NCBI GenBank assembly: GCA_051650965.1
Contig: JBOFRL010000018.1
Coordinates: forward strand, 1 to 64,000
Direction: 5' to 3'
DNA: 64,000 bases
From: Enterovibrio sp051650965
GTDB lineage: Bacteria; Pseudomonadota; Gammaproteobacteria; Enterobacterales; Vibrionaceae
Under the pieces are notes generated by a model, which made no database searches, was not told the origin of the DNA, and saw only the letters and a program-made list of their open reading frames with translations. Below, in pieces: positions 33,050-43,159 of this stretch (its first letter is position 1; each line of letters starts with the position of its first letter). The position numbers and the translations under genes are program-made.

Positions 33050-34207
33050 ATGCTCAAACTAACCAGTGCAGATGTATCACTCGGAGCGCAAGCTGCTGAT
33101 AAAACGCAAGCGATCCATGAACTTGCAAGCGCCCTTGAAGCGAAGGGATTTGTTGACAGCGGCTATCATCGGGCGATGCTCGACAGAGAGCAGCAAGTCA
33201 CCACCTATTTAGGTAGCGGCATCGCTATCCCGCACGGCACGTTAGCGACCCGCTCGCTTGTGAAAAAGACCGGCGTACACCTGCTTTATTTTCCGCAAGG
33301 TGTTGATTGGCAAGACGATAACACCGTTTATTTGGCTATCGGCATCGCGGCTTGCTCCGATGAGCATCTCACCATTTTGCAGCAACTCGCCGGCATTTTG
33401 GCCACCGACGGCATCGAAGAGCGCCTGAAAAATGCCAGCTGCTGTGATGATATTTTGGCCTTGTTTGATACCGATAAAACATTGCCGCTGCTGTTTAATG
33501 AGCGCCTGATCAGTGCCAAATTCCCCGCCGCGCACTTTTTGCCGCTGCAAGCGCAGGCTGCCAGTTTGCTGCACGCTCAAGATGCGGTAGACAGCAATGT
33601 GATGCAGAGTTTGCTTGCGAGCGAAGCTGTCCATGTTGGAAAAGGGCTGTGGACGGTGAGTGCGGCGCAAAATTCTGGCCCAACCGCAATTTCATTTGTC
33701 AGCACGCTGAACGCGTTCACTTATCAAAATAGACCTGTACGCGGCTTGCTCGCGATTGCCGCGGCCGACGAGCAATACACAACAATTTTGAATAAAGTCA
33801 GCCAGATGCTGCAAACAAACACGGTTGAGCAGCTCTTTACTGCAGCCGATAGCCACGCGGTGCTTGCGCTGTTGCACAGCGAGAGCAGCGTTGAGGCAAG
33901 CCCTGAAGAGGCGCCGTCTTCTGCTGCGGCAACCACGAAGCGCTTCGTGATCAAAAACAGACAGGGTCTGCACGCGCGTCCTGGCGCTCTTTTAGTCAGC
34001 GTTTGCAAAAAATTCGCAGCCCAACTCACCGTGCGCAACATCAGCACCGAGAGTGACACGGTCAATGCCAAAAGTTTGATGAGGCTGATAGCACTTGGCG
34101 TGCGCTGCGGCGATGAGCTTGAGTTTTACGCAGAAGGTGATGACGCGGCGCAGGCGCTGACGGCCATCGGCGAAGCCATCGATGACGGGCTTGGAGAAAA
34201 AATATGA
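33050..34207 (+). CDS. fruB: Fructose PTS diphosphoryl transfer protein (EIIA-HPr)
   Basis: This protein relays phosphate from enzyme I through its own HPr domain to EIIA and then to FruA. The N-terminal EIIA-Fru domain has His62 in AIPHGT. A central linker domain of roughly 150 residues (M domain) follows, and the C-terminal HPr domain has His308 in GLHARPG. The 385-aa length is the usual one for FruB. AAGG lies before the ATG. Its stop overlaps the fruK start by 4 bp (ATGA), so translation is coupled. Confidence 0.96.
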   Translation: MLKLTSADVSLGAQAADKTQAIHELASALEAKGFVDSGYHRAMLDREQQVTTYLGSGIAIPHGTLATRSLVKKTGVHLLYFPQGVDWQDDNTVYLAIGIAACSDEHLTILQQLAGILATDGIEERLKNASCCDDILALFDTDKTLPLLFNERLISAKFPAAHFLPLQAQAASLLHAQDAVDSNVMQSLLASEAVHVGKGLWTVSAAQNSGPTAISFVSTLNAFTYQNRPVRGLLAIAAADEQYTTILNKVSQMLQTNTVEQLFTAADSHAVLALLHSESSVEASPEEAPSSAAATTKRFVIKNRQGLHARPGALLVSVCKKFAAQLTVRNISTESDTVNAKSLMRLIALGVRCGDELEFYAEGDDAAQALTAIGEAIDDGLGEKI

Positions 34208-35133
34208 AACCAATTCTAACCGTCACCTTAAATCCGGCTATCGATCTTACAGGAAACCTTGCAACGCTGCACTGCGGCGCGGTTAACCCAATCCCAAGCG
34301 CCTCGTTTGCGCCAGGTGGCAAGGGGCTCAATGTGGCCAAAGTACTGGCCGATCTTGGCGCGCCTGCCACGGCGACCGGCTTTCTTGGCGCGCAAAATCA
34401 GGATCTTTTTAGCGCCTATCTGCAAAAAAATAACATCGCTGATTGCTTTAAACGCATCGACGGCGCGACACGCACCAACGTGAAAGTGGTCGAGCAGTCA
34501 GGCGCGGTCACGGATCTCAACTTTCCAGGCGCGGCCGTTTCGGCGCAAGATATTGCAGCCTTAGAAGAGCAGCTTTTCACACTGGCGGCGCAAAGCGAGT
34601 TTGTGGTTGTCGCGGGCAGTATTCCGCCAGGATTTGGCGGCGAAATTTTGCAGCGCTGGCTAACAAAGCTTAAGCAAGCGGGATGTAAGGTGCTTTTTGA
34701 CAGCAGCCGTGACGCGCTGACAGCGGGCCTTAGCGCAACGCCTTGGCTTATCAAGCCGAACGATGAAGAGCTTTCGCAGTGGGCGCAAAAAAAGCTAACC
34801 ACAACCCAAGAGATGCAAAGCGTCGCGCAAGAGCTTGCGCAGACCGGCATTGAGCATGTCGTGATCTCGCGTGGCGAGCACGGCGTTTTGTGGCTAGCTC
34901 AAGGAAAATGGCTTGCAAGCACGCCGCCACGCATGCAGGTGGTGAGCACCGTTGGCGCAGGTGACAGCCTCGTCGCCGGATTGTGTTTTGGCCTTGCGCA
35001 AGGCTGGCCGCATGAAGAGACGCTCGCCTTTGCCACTGCGCTTTCCGCGCTGGCTGTCACGCAAACCAATGTTGGCGTTGAGAGCATCGAGCAAGTGCAG
35101 GCACTTGCCGCAACCATCAAAATTCAGTTGTGA
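34204..35133 (+). CDS. fruK: 1-phosphofructokinase
   Basis: FruK phosphorylates fructose 1-phosphate, the product of FruA import, to fructose 1,6-bisphosphate. It is a PfkB-family sugar kinase of 309 aa. The N-terminal motif GGKGLNVAKVLADLG and the C-terminal GAGDSLVAGLC with the catalytic Asp are intact, and TLNPAIDLT at the start is typical of 1-phosphofructokinases. It overlaps fruB by 4 bp and lies 11 bp before fruA. Confidence 0.96.
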   Translation: MKPILTVTLNPAIDLTGNLATLHCGAVNPIPSASFAPGGKGLNVAKVLADLGAPATATGFLGAQNQDLFSAYLQKNNIADCFKRIDGATRTNVKVVEQSGAVTDLNFPGAAVSAQDIAALEEQLFTLAAQSEFVVVAGSIPPGFGGEILQRWLTKLKQAGCKVLFDSSRDALTAGLSATPWLIKPNDEELSQWAQKKLTTTQEMQSVAQELAQTGIEHVVISRGEHGVLWLAQGKWLASTPPRMQVVSTVGAGDSLVAGLCFGLAQGWPHEETLAFATALSALAVTQTNVGVESIEQVQALAATIKIQL

Positions 35134-35144
35134 GAGTATAAAAA

Positions 35145-36884
35145 ATGAAAACTGTCATTGTTACTGCATGCCCAAGTGGCATTGCTAGCACAATTTTAGC
35201 CGCCGATCTGCTAAAGAGCGCTGCTCAAGCGATTGATTGGTCTGTTGAAATTGAAATGCAATCCTCTTTAAAAAAGGCCACGCCTCTTACGGATGCACAA
35301 ATTGCCGACGCGCAGCTTGTGATCTTGTTAGGGCCTGTCAGCGAGATGCAGCGCTTCATCGGCAAGCAGGTGTTCCAAGCGCCGATCAAAGCTTGCTTTG
35401 ATGAGCCGCAGCTGTTTTTGCAAAAAGCGGCCAAAGAGAGCGCGATTTTAGAAGAAGGCGCGCTTAAAAAAGCCAGTGCCCCCGTCGCCCAAAAGAGCAG
35501 CGCAAGCTTAAACATTGTCGGGATCACAGCGTGCCCAACTGGCGTAGCGCACACATTTATGGCTGCAGAAGCGTTAACCACGCTCGCGACAAAACTTGGC
35601 CACCGCATCAAAATTGAGACGCGCGGCTCTGTTGGCGTGAAAAATCAGCTCACCGAGCAAGAGATCAGCGACGCCGATCTGGTTATTATCGCTGCCGATA
35701 TTGAAATTGATCTGGCGCGCTTTGCTGGCAAACGGCTATACCGCACCAGCACAGGCGCGGCGCTGAAAAAAACGGCGCAAACTTTAGAGCTTGCAGCAGA
35801 CGAAGCGAAAGTCTATCACCATTCTGCAGCCGCAGTGGAAGAGACCAAGCAGCCGCAAACCTCGATAACTGCCGATATTTACAAGCACTTAATGACCGGC
35901 GTGTCGCACATGCTGCCATTGGTTGTTGCCGGTGGTCTGTGTATCGCGCTCTCTTTTGTTTTTGGTATTGAAGCATTCAAAGAGCAGGGCACGCTGCCTG
36001 CGGCGCTAATGAAAATTGGTGGCGACAGTGCATTTGCCCTGATGATCCCTGTTTTTGCAGGCTTTATCGCCTTCTCTATCGCTGACAGACCAGGACTTGC
36101 ACCTGGCCTTATCGGCGGTATGCTCGCAAGCTTAACGGGCGCAGGCTTTTTAGGCGGGATCGTGGCCGGTTTTCTTGCCGGTTACAGCGCCAAAATCATC
36201 GCGGAAAAATTACCGCTGCCTGAGTCAATGAATGCGCTCAAGCCGATTTTCTTGATCCCACTTTTGGCAAGCCTTATTACCGGCCTTGTTATGGTGTTTG
36301 TGGTCGGCGAGCCAGTTTCGCAGATCATGCAAGGTCTCACTTCATTTTTGAATGAAATGGGCTCTGCCAACGCCGTACTGCTTGGCGCGCTACTTGGCGC
36401 GATGATGTGTTTTGATCTTGGCGGACCAGTGAACAAGGCGGCCTATACCTTTGGTGTCGGTTTGCTCGCTTCACAAACTTACGCGCCAATGGCGGCCATC
36501 ATGGCGGCGGGCATGGTTCCTGCGCTAGGAGTCGGGCTTGCGACATTTTTGGCACGCAAAAAATTCACCTCTGCAGAGCAGCAAGGCGGACGCGCGGCGT
36601 TTGTACTTGGACTTTGCTTCATCTCTGAAGGCGCAATTCCATTTGCGGCGCGCGATCCACTGCGCATGATCCCTGTGTGCATGGCTGGCGGCGCGTTGAC
36701 GGGTGCGCTGTCGATGCTGTTTGGCGCAAAATTGATGGCACCGCACGGCGGCATTTTTGTGGTATTCATTCCCAATGCCATCATGCCAGTGATGCCTTAC
36801 CTAGCGGCAATCGCGGCAGGCACTTTGCTGGTTGGCATCGTGTACGCGGCAATTAAGCCGTCTGAGCCATCGCAAAATAGCTAA
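35145..36884 (+). CDS. fruA: Fructose-specific PTS EIIBC permease
   Basis: FruA imports and phosphorylates fructose to fructose 1-phosphate. A duplicated EIIB domain lies at the N-terminus: EIIB' (1-~110, with VTACPSGIAS around Cys9) and EIIB (~120-215), whose phosphorylated Cys130 sits in ITACPTGVAHT. The EIIC membrane part runs from about 245 to 579 with many hydrophobic segments and the conserved GGPVNKAAY motif. The 579-aa length is normal. It is the last gene of the fruBKA operon. Confidence 0.96.
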   Translation: MKTVIVTACPSGIASTILAADLLKSAAQAIDWSVEIEMQSSLKKATPLTDAQIADAQLVILLGPVSEMQRFIGKQVFQAPIKACFDEPQLFLQKAAKESAILEEGALKKASAPVAQKSSASLNIVGITACPTGVAHTFMAAEALTTLATKLGHRIKIETRGSVGVKNQLTEQEISDADLVIIAADIEIDLARFAGKRLYRTSTGAALKKTAQTLELAADEAKVYHHSAAAVEETKQPQTSITADIYKHLMTGVSHMLPLVVAGGLCIALSFVFGIEAFKEQGTLPAALMKIGGDSAFALMIPVFAGFIAFSIADRPGLAPGLIGGMLASLTGAGFLGGIVAGFLAGYSAKIIAEKLPLPESMNALKPIFLIPLLASLITGLVMVFVVGEPVSQIMQGLTSFLNEMGSANAVLLGALLGAMMCFDLGGPVNKAAYTFGVGLLASQTYAPMAAIMAAGMVPALGVGLATFLARKKFTSAEQQGGRAAFVLGLCFISEGAIPFAARDPLRMIPVCMAGGALTGALSMLFGAKLMAPHGGIFVVFIPNAIMPVMPYLAAIAAGTLLVGIVYAAIKPSEPSQNS

Positions 36885-36893
36885 ATATGAAAT

Positions 36894-36920
36894 AAAAAAG
36901 GTGGCATGCCACCTTTTTTT
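36894..36920. terminator. Bidirectional terminator between fruA and pncB
   Basis: AAAAAAG-GTGGCATGCCAC-CTTTTTTT is a perfect palindrome with A and T runs on both sides, between convergent genes. Confidence 0.9.
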
Positions 36921-36934
36921 CTTCTTGCAAACTG

Positions 36935-38095
36935 TTACAGATTAAACGCCCGCTTTAGCTTAGAGAGATAGCGATGATCTTGGCAGATAGACTTGCCGGG
37001 TTCATCAGAGATCTTCGCCACCGGCTTGCCATTGCAACTCACTAATTTTATTACGACATTTAGCGTGGTCACGCCCGGCAGATCGCAGGTTAGCTGCGTG
37101 CCGATCCCAAACGAAATGTTGATCCTGCCAGCAAAGTGGTGGTGGATCTGCAGCGCTTTTTCCATCGTCAAGCCGTCAGAAAAAACCAGCGTTTTGCTCA
37201 GTGGGTCGATGCCCAGTTTGTGGTAATGGCGCAGCGCCTTTTCTCCCCACACAATCGGGTCGCCGCTATCGTGGCGCAGCCCTGTGAACTGCTGGCTCAA
37301 ATAGGGGGAAAAATCGTGCAAAAACGCATCCATATTGATGCAATCGGTGAGCGCAATCCCCAGTTTATCCGGATATTCTTGCAGCCAGCGGTGCAAAGCC
37401 AGCTGCTGCGACGACGCAAGCTCGCCCGCGAGCTGTTGGTGCGCCTGAAACCACTCATGCGCCTGCGTGCCGACAGCGTTCAATTGGTACTGCTTGGCCA
37501 GCCACAAATTCGACGTCCCCGCAAACGCAGCTGACTCACTCGCAAGTTTTTCAACAATTGCGTAATGCACTTTTTTTGAAAAACGGCGCCGCGTTCCAAA
37601 ATCAACAAATTTAAAATCGCTATCTGCCTGCGCGAGAATAGCCAATTTGTCGTCTAAGCGCGTCAGTGCCTGCTCCAATGTGGCCGCAGGATAGCGATGC
37701 TGATTGCGCAGCTCACAAATTACAGCCAGCAGTGGCACTTCCCACAAAATGATGTCTAACCAAGGGCCGGTGATCGTAACCGTGAGCTGATCATGCTTAA
37801 CGCTTAATCGCACATGCTTAGGATTTAGAGAAAAATTGGCTAAAAACTCTAAATAATCAGCCTGATAAAGACCGAGACTGGCAAGATAATCGAGCTCATC
37901 TTGACTAAATTTTAAAGCTGCAAGCGCAAAAACTTGCTGCTGCAACTCAGCTTTTAAAAAGCTAAGATCCTCATCACTGCGGCAATGAAATTGGGCGCTC
38001 GCCGTCACCAAAGGGTAGTGATGAAAAATAGCCTGCTGCATATTTAGCTTATAAGCGTCAGTATCAAGCAGTGATGAAATTAGGGGTTGCTGCAT
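36935..38095 (-). CDS. pncB: Nicotinate phosphoribosyltransferase
   Basis: PncB forms nicotinate mononucleotide in the NAD salvage pathway. The conserved SLLDTDAYKLNMQQA start, FGTRRRFS, GTQAHEWFQAHQQ, GLRHDSGDP and SFGIGTQLTCD blocks are all present. At 386 aa it is slightly shorter than E. coli PncB (400). It is divergent from pepN, the same arrangement as in E. coli. Confidence 0.96.
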   Translation of the reverse strand: MQQPLISSLLDTDAYKLNMQQAIFHHYPLVTASAQFHCRSDEDLSFLKAELQQQVFALAALKFSQDELDYLASLGLYQADYLEFLANFSLNPKHVRLSVKHDQLTVTITGPWLDIILWEVPLLAVICELRNQHRYPAATLEQALTRLDDKLAILAQADSDFKFVDFGTRRRFSKKVHYAIVEKLASESAAFAGTSNLWLAKQYQLNAVGTQAHEWFQAHQQLAGELASSQQLALHRWLQEYPDKLGIALTDCINMDAFLHDFSPYLSQQFTGLRHDSGDPIVWGEKALRHYHKLGIDPLSKTLVFSDGLTMEKALQIHHHFAGRINISFGIGTQLTCDLPGVTTLNVVIKLVSCNGKPVAKISDEPGKSICQDHRYLSKLKRAFNL

Positions 38096-38361
38096 TCAAA
38101 TGTGTACCTCAAATGGCCATCTCAAGTCTGCATGTAATAAATAGCGCTTGATCTTAGGAAAATATGCACAAATTAATGTTAAATCAGTAAGATGCAATTA
38201 AACCAATCGGCCAACTTTTATCGACGTCCGATCATAATAACAAATATGCTTAAGCTCTAGAATACCAATTTGATTGCGCACAAGTAGTTACAATATTTTT
38301 TATTTACTTATTACCTAATTTAAGGTAGCCATTTATTTTATTTCGATATCAAGGAGTTCAT

Positions 38362-41004
38362 ATGTCATACGCGTCCACTTCCAGCGAGACTCCACCGCGC
38401 GCCACATTTCGCAGCGACTATCAGCCGAGCCACTTCACTATCAGCGCGATTGATCTTAACTTTGCGTTAAGCACAGCCGCAACGCAAGTGATTGCTTGCA
38501 GCCAAGTTGAAAAAAATCCCGCAGCCGACCAGCAAACGTCAAATAACACTTTGTTTTTAAATGGCGAAAATCTGCAGCTGATCCGCGTCGAAATCGATGG
38601 AAAAGCGTGGACAGACTATGAGCTGCAGCACGATGGACTCTCGCTTTTTAATGTGCCTGATAATTTTAAACTTTTGATCGAAACGCAAATTGCGCCAAAA
38701 GAGAACACGGCGCTCGAAGGGCTTTATCTGGCAGGCGAGGCGTACTGCACGCAATGCGAGGCGCAAGGCTTTCGCCGTATCACCTATTATCTCGACCGCC
38801 CTGACGTGCAGGCCGTTTTCACCACCACCATTGTTGCGCCGCAAACATTGCCGCACCTATTAAGCAATGGAAATCAAGTCGCTAGCGGCGTTTTAGATGA
38901 CGGCCGCCACTGGGTAAAATGGCACGATCCATTTAAAAAGCCTAGCTACCTGTTCGCGCTGGTTGCCGGCGATTTTGACAAGCTGAGCGACACTTTTGTC
39001 AGCAAAAGTGGCAGAAATATTGCGCTTGAGATCTTTGTTGATAAAGGCAATTTAAGCCGCGCCACGCACGCAATGGAGTCGCTCAAACAAGCGATGGCGT
39101 GGGATGAGCGCCGCTTTAACCTCGAGTATGATCTTGATATCTATATGATTGTCGCCGTGGACTTTTTCAACATGGGCGCGATGGAGAATAAAGGACTCAA
39201 TATTTTTAACTCCAAATATGTGCTCGCCGACGCCAAAAGCGCCACCGACCAAGATTATCTGTCGATTGAGGCGGTAATTGGCCACGAATATTTTCACAAC
39301 TGGACGGGCAACCGCGTTACTTGTCGCGACTGGTTTCAGCTTAGCCTCAAAGAGGGGCTGACCGTTTTTCGCGATCAAGAATTTTCCTGCGATCTCGGCT
39401 CGCGCGCGGTAAACCGCATCGCTAACGTGCGTATTATTCGCGGCCCGCAATTTGCCGAAGACGCAAGCCCGATGGCGCACCCGATCCGCCCAGAAAAAGT
39501 CATTGAAATGAATAACTTCTACACGCTTACCGTGTACGAAAAGGGCAGTGAGGTGATCCGCATGATCCACACGCTGCTCGGCGAGGACAATTTCCAAAAG
39601 GGCATGCAGCTCTATTTTGCGCGCCACGATGGCACGGCCGCGACCTGTGATGATTTTGTGCAGGCGATGCAAGATGCGAGCGGCGTTGATCTGAGCCAAT
39701 TTCGCTTGTGGTACAGCCAATCAGGCACGCCAGAATTGTCAGTCACCAGCGATTATGATGAGGAAAAACAGCAAGTTACACTGACGGTAAGCCAGCATAC
39801 GCCAGCCACGCTTGATCAAGCGCACAAAGAGGCGCTGCTCATTCCGCTCGATATTGAGCTGTACCGGCAAAATGGTAGCGTTATTCCGCTGCAGTTTAAC
39901 GGCAGCCCCATCGCTAACGTGCTGCACGTGACTCAAGACAAGCAGCAATTTATTTTTGACCATGTGGATGAGCGGCCGGTATTGTCACTGCTGCGTGATT
40001 TTTCTGCGCCGGTAAAACTGCACTACGACTACTGCGACAGCGAACTTATCTTATTGATGCATCACGCAAAAAGTCCGTTTTCTTGCTGGGATGCCAGCCA
40101 GCTTTTACTCGCACGCCACATCAAACGCTACATCGAAAATTGGCAAGCGGGTAGAAAGAGCGATTTGCCTGATGAGGTGATCGAGGCGTTTCGCGTCACG
40201 CTGCTCAGCCACTCGTTAGATAACGCATTGATCAGCGAGATCTTTACGCTGCCGTCAGAAAATGAAATCGCGGGTTGGTATGAGCAAATTGACGTGCAAG
40301 CGATTTTTGAGGTGCGCAAACAGCTCAAACAGATTTTGAGCGACGCCCTATTTGAGCCGTTTTTCATGCTTTATCATAATCATGCGCAAACGCAGTACAC
40401 CGTTTCACATCAAGCAATCGGCGAGCGCATGCTGCGCAACTGCTGCTTAAGTTACCTTGCCCAAAGCGAGCAAGGCGATGCGCTGGTAAAAAATCATTTT
40501 GCAGCAGCCACTAACATGACCGACACCATGGCAGCGCTGAGCGCGGCAAATTACGCGCAGCTTGCTTGTCGCGATGAGCTGATGGCGCAGTTTAGCCAAA
40601 CTTGGCAGCACGATGGGCTGGTGATGGACAAATGGTTTGGCTTGCAGGGGACAAATCCTGCCAGCAACTGCTTAACGGTTGTACAAAAACAACTTGAGCA
40701 TCCGGCATTTAGCATGAAAAACCCTAACCGTGTGCGCTCGCTGATCGGCGCCTTTGCGCAGCAAAATCCGCTACGCTTTCATGCCAGTGACGGCAGCGGC
40801 TATCGCTTTTTAACGCAAATTTTAACCCAGCTCAACGAGTCAAATCCGCAGGTGGCTTCGCGTCTTATTGACCCACTTTTGAAGTGGCGCAAGTTAGATC
40901 CAGCCAGACAAGTGCTAATGAAACAACAACTTGAGGAGTTGGAGCAGCTGCCTAATTTGTCAAATGACCTGTTTGAAAAGATCAATCAGGCATTAAACGT
41001 TTAA
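38362..41004 (+). CDS. pepN: Aminopeptidase N
   Basis: This M1-family zinc metallopeptidase is the main cytosolic aminopeptidase in enteric bacteria. GAMENKG binds the substrate N-terminus. The zinc site H308-E-Y-F-H312 with E331 is intact and sits in the conserved IGHEYFHNWTGNRVTCRDWF block. The C-terminal helical domain is complete, and 880 aa is close to E. coli (870). AAGGAG precedes the ATG. Confidence 0.97.
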   Translation: MSYASTSSETPPRATFRSDYQPSHFTISAIDLNFALSTAATQVIACSQVEKNPAADQQTSNNTLFLNGENLQLIRVEIDGKAWTDYELQHDGLSLFNVPDNFKLLIETQIAPKENTALEGLYLAGEAYCTQCEAQGFRRITYYLDRPDVQAVFTTTIVAPQTLPHLLSNGNQVASGVLDDGRHWVKWHDPFKKPSYLFALVAGDFDKLSDTFVSKSGRNIALEIFVDKGNLSRATHAMESLKQAMAWDERRFNLEYDLDIYMIVAVDFFNMGAMENKGLNIFNSKYVLADAKSATDQDYLSIEAVIGHEYFHNWTGNRVTCRDWFQLSLKEGLTVFRDQEFSCDLGSRAVNRIANVRIIRGPQFAEDASPMAHPIRPEKVIEMNNFYTLTVYEKGSEVIRMIHTLLGEDNFQKGMQLYFARHDGTAATCDDFVQAMQDASGVDLSQFRLWYSQSGTPELSVTSDYDEEKQQVTLTVSQHTPATLDQAHKEALLIPLDIELYRQNGSVIPLQFNGSPIANVLHVTQDKQQFIFDHVDERPVLSLLRDFSAPVKLHYDYCDSELILLMHHAKSPFSCWDASQLLLARHIKRYIENWQAGRKSDLPDEVIEAFRVTLLSHSLDNALISEIFTLPSENEIAGWYEQIDVQAIFEVRKQLKQILSDALFEPFFMLYHNHAQTQYTVSHQAIGERMLRNCCLSYLAQSEQGDALVKNHFAAATNMTDTMAALSAANYAQLACRDELMAQFSQTWQHDGLVMDKWFGLQGTNPASNCLTVVQKQLEHPAFSMKNPNRVRSLIGAFAQQNPLRFHASDGSGYRFLTQILTQLNESNPQVASRLIDPLLKWRKLDPARQVLMKQQLEELEQLPNLSNDLFEKINQALNV

Positions 41005-41064
41005 TTCACTTGCAAAACCATTTTTTTTCAGTATTGTAAGCTGCTTGAGTGAGGGCGGCTTACA

Positions 41065-41289
41065 ATGCGTGAATTTCATTTTAGACTTGATATTTATTAC
41101 ACCACTTTTTTGCGCCATTATTCTGGGCAAGCTGCGACTATTATGGTCGAGGCAGAGGAAAATGGTCAGCGAATTCAATTTCCTGCGTTCCATCTGCGGC
41201 CTTTTGTTACCCATATTGGGATCCGCGGTCGTTTTAAGATCACGCTTGGACGCAATAACAGCATCGTCTCTCTAAAACAAGTGGGCTAA
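41065..41289 (+). CDS. DUF2835 family protein
   Basis: This small 74-aa protein matches what I recall of DUF2835: start MREFHFRLDI, then LRHYSGQAATIMV, and the HLRPFVTHIGIRGRFKITL block. These proteins are single-domain, cytoplasmic and of unknown function in gammaproteobacteria. GAGGG lies 10 bases before the ATG. It sits between pepN and btuC in the same direction. An overlapping 76-codon frame from 41045 is a shadow. Confidence 0.82.
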   Translation: MREFHFRLDIYYTTFLRHYSGQAATIMVEAEENGQRIQFPAFHLRPFVTHIGIRGRFKITLGRNNSIVSLKQVG

Positions 41290-41368
41290 GTCAGGCGCGC
41301 AATTTTTTGCGTTGAAATTCAATGCATTTGTCGCTATTGTCGAGAGCCAGAATTCTTGTGATATCAAC

Positions 41369-42355
41369 ATGTCGTTTTTTCTATTGATAGAGCAAAGCCG
41401 CCGCCGCTGGCTGTGTGTGATTTTTGCTGCGCTTTTGCTCACCATCACGCTCTTTTTTGCCGCGCTTTTGATTGGCGAAATCACTTTTAACCCTTTCAAT
41501 TTAGAGCCGCTGCATGTTGAGCTGCTCACGACGCTGCGCTTGCCGCGCGCGTTAGCGGCCATTTTGGTCGGCGCGGCGCTGGCCGTTTGTGGCGGCGCGC
41601 TGCAAGTTTTACTTGGCAATCCACTGGCCGAGCCTGGCATTCTTGGGATCTCAAGCGGCGCGACACTCGCGCTAGTCGCACTCTTTTTTTGCTTTCCATT
41701 ACAAATAACAGCTTTTAGCACCATGTTGACAGCGATGCTTGGCGCAGTGATTTTTACCGGCGCTCTGGTGTGGGTGTCCCGAAAATGGCGCCTATCTACA
41801 GCACGTTTGCTGCTGATGGGTATGTGTTTTAGCATTTTATCTAGCGCACTGGTGACGTGGGCGTTTTACTTTAGTAACGAGCTGCATCTAAGGCAATTGA
41901 TCTACTGGCTGATGGGCAGCCTGTCTGGCGTTGGCTGGCCGCAGCTTTCCTTATCTATCGTCATGCTTCCGGTGCTGTTTGCGATGATTTTGCAGGCAAA
42001 ACAGCTAGATCTGTTAATGCTCGGTGAAACGCAGGCGATGCTGCGCGGGCAAAACAGCGCTGCGCTGCGCACCAAACTTATCTTGATGATCAGCCTGTTA
42101 ATTGGCGCAAGTACCGCTATGGCGGGGATCATTGGTTTTGTTGGCCTGATCGTGCCGCATTTTTTACGACTATGGCTAGGCTGTGATAACCGCTACCTGC
42201 TGCCACTCAGCGCGCTCGTTGGCGCAAGTTTGCTGCTATTAGCCGATATTATCGCAAGAACGGCGCTGATCGCCGCAGAGCTTCCGGTCGGCGCTGTAAC
42301 AACCGTGATCGGTGCGCCTCTTTTTATCTGGATTTTACTAAAACGCGCATGCTGA
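41369..42355 (+). CDS. btuC: Vitamin B12 ABC transporter permease
   Basis: BtuC forms the B12 channel with BtuD and receives substrate from BtuF. It is an FecCD-family protein with about ten membrane helices. LRLPRALAAILVGAALAVCGGALQ and GNPLAEPGILGISSGA are the family blocks, and GLIVPHFLRLWLG is the coupling-helix region. I start at ATG 41369, giving 328 aa as in E. coli (326); an upstream in-frame ATG at 41312 would add 19 residues with no similarity. btuD overlaps the end by 7 bp. No cobalamin riboswitch is seen upstream; substrate choice rests on similarity, and haem or siderophore permeases are the alternative. Confidence 0.82.
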   Translation: MSFFLLIEQSRRRWLCVIFAALLLTITLFFAALLIGEITFNPFNLEPLHVELLTTLRLPRALAAILVGAALAVCGGALQVLLGNPLAEPGILGISSGATLALVALFFCFPLQITAFSTMLTAMLGAVIFTGALVWVSRKWRLSTARLLLMGMCFSILSSALVTWAFYFSNELHLRQLIYWLMGSLSGVGWPQLSLSIVMLPVLFAMILQAKQLDLLMLGETQAMLRGQNSAALRTKLILMISLLIGASTAMAGIIGFVGLIVPHFLRLWLGCDNRYLLPLSALVGASLLLLADIIARTALIAAELPVGAVTTVIGAPLFIWILLKRAC

Positions 42356-43119
42356 CCGTCACCGAGCTCGCCTTTGCTGGGCGCCTGCAGCCACTCAGTT
42401 TTGAGCTGCAAATGGGCAACATTTGCCACCTGCTTGGCCCTAATGGCAGCGGAAAAAGCACGCTGCTTTCGCTGCTTGCAGGCGTGTTATCTGGCGCGGG
42501 CGAAATTTGTCTTGCAGGCGTTAAACTTTCTTCCTTAGATCATCAGCAGCTTGCCAAGCAGCGCGTCTATTTGCCGCAGGCGCAGGCCAACGCTTTTGAT
42601 CTGCGGGTCTATCAATATTTGGCGCTGATGGTGCCACAGCTTTCACGCCGCTGTAAAAATTCACAAGAAAAACAATCCGTTGAACAAACAGTGCTCACCT
42701 TGTGCCAGCGGCTTGGTTTGACTGACAAACTCAACGCTTCGGTGCAAACGCTTTCTGGCGGACAGTGGCAGCGCGTGCGCCTTGCTGGCGCTTTGCTGCA
42801 ACTGCATTTTACCAAAGAGGCGGGGGCAAAGCTGCTGCTGCTTGATGAGCCGATGGCAAGCCTTGATCTGGCGCAAGAGGCAGCCGTATACAAATTGCTG
42901 CGTGAAATTGCGCAGCAAGGGGTGTGCATTGTGATGTCAAATCACGATATAAATCAAAGCATTCAGCATGCCGATCACATCATGCTGCTAAAAAACGGCC
43001 AAAATGTGGCGACGGGCGCGGCGGCAACGGTGATGTCAACGCAAACGCTCGCACAAGTTTTCGATATTGAATTTGTACGCTATGAGAACGATGGACGCAT
43101 TTTGCTGCTGCCGTGTTAA
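42349..43119 (+). CDS. btuD: Vitamin B12 ABC transporter ATP-binding protein
   Basis: This ABC ATPase energises the B12 importer. The Walker A GPNGSGKST, Q-loop region YLPQAQ, signature LSGGQWQRVRLA, Walker B LLLLDEPMASLD and H-loop SNHD are all intact. The 256-aa length is near that of E. coli BtuD (249). It overlaps btuC by 7 bp. No btuF is seen in the window. Confidence 0.85.
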   Translation: MLTVTELAFAGRLQPLSFELQMGNICHLLGPNGSGKSTLLSLLAGVLSGAGEICLAGVKLSSLDHQQLAKQRVYLPQAQANAFDLRVYQYLALMVPQLSRRCKNSQEKQSVEQTVLTLCQRLGLTDKLNASVQTLSGGQWQRVRLAGALLQLHFTKEAGAKLLLLDEPMASLDLAQEAAVYKLLREIAQQGVCIVMSNHDINQSIQHADHIMLLKNGQNVATGAAATVMSTQTLAQVFDIEFVRYENDGRILLLPC

Positions 43120-43159
43120 AATCTCGCTTTAATTAACTGCGTGATTTTTTGAGTTTATT

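Noticed and set aside
39052..39720. 222-codon minus-strand frame inside pepN
   Set aside because: Antisense shadow of the conserved zinc site region of pepN.
41290..41368. Possible cobalamin riboswitch before btuC
   Set aside because: Only 79 bp between the DUF2835 stop and the btuC start and no B12-box-like sequence.
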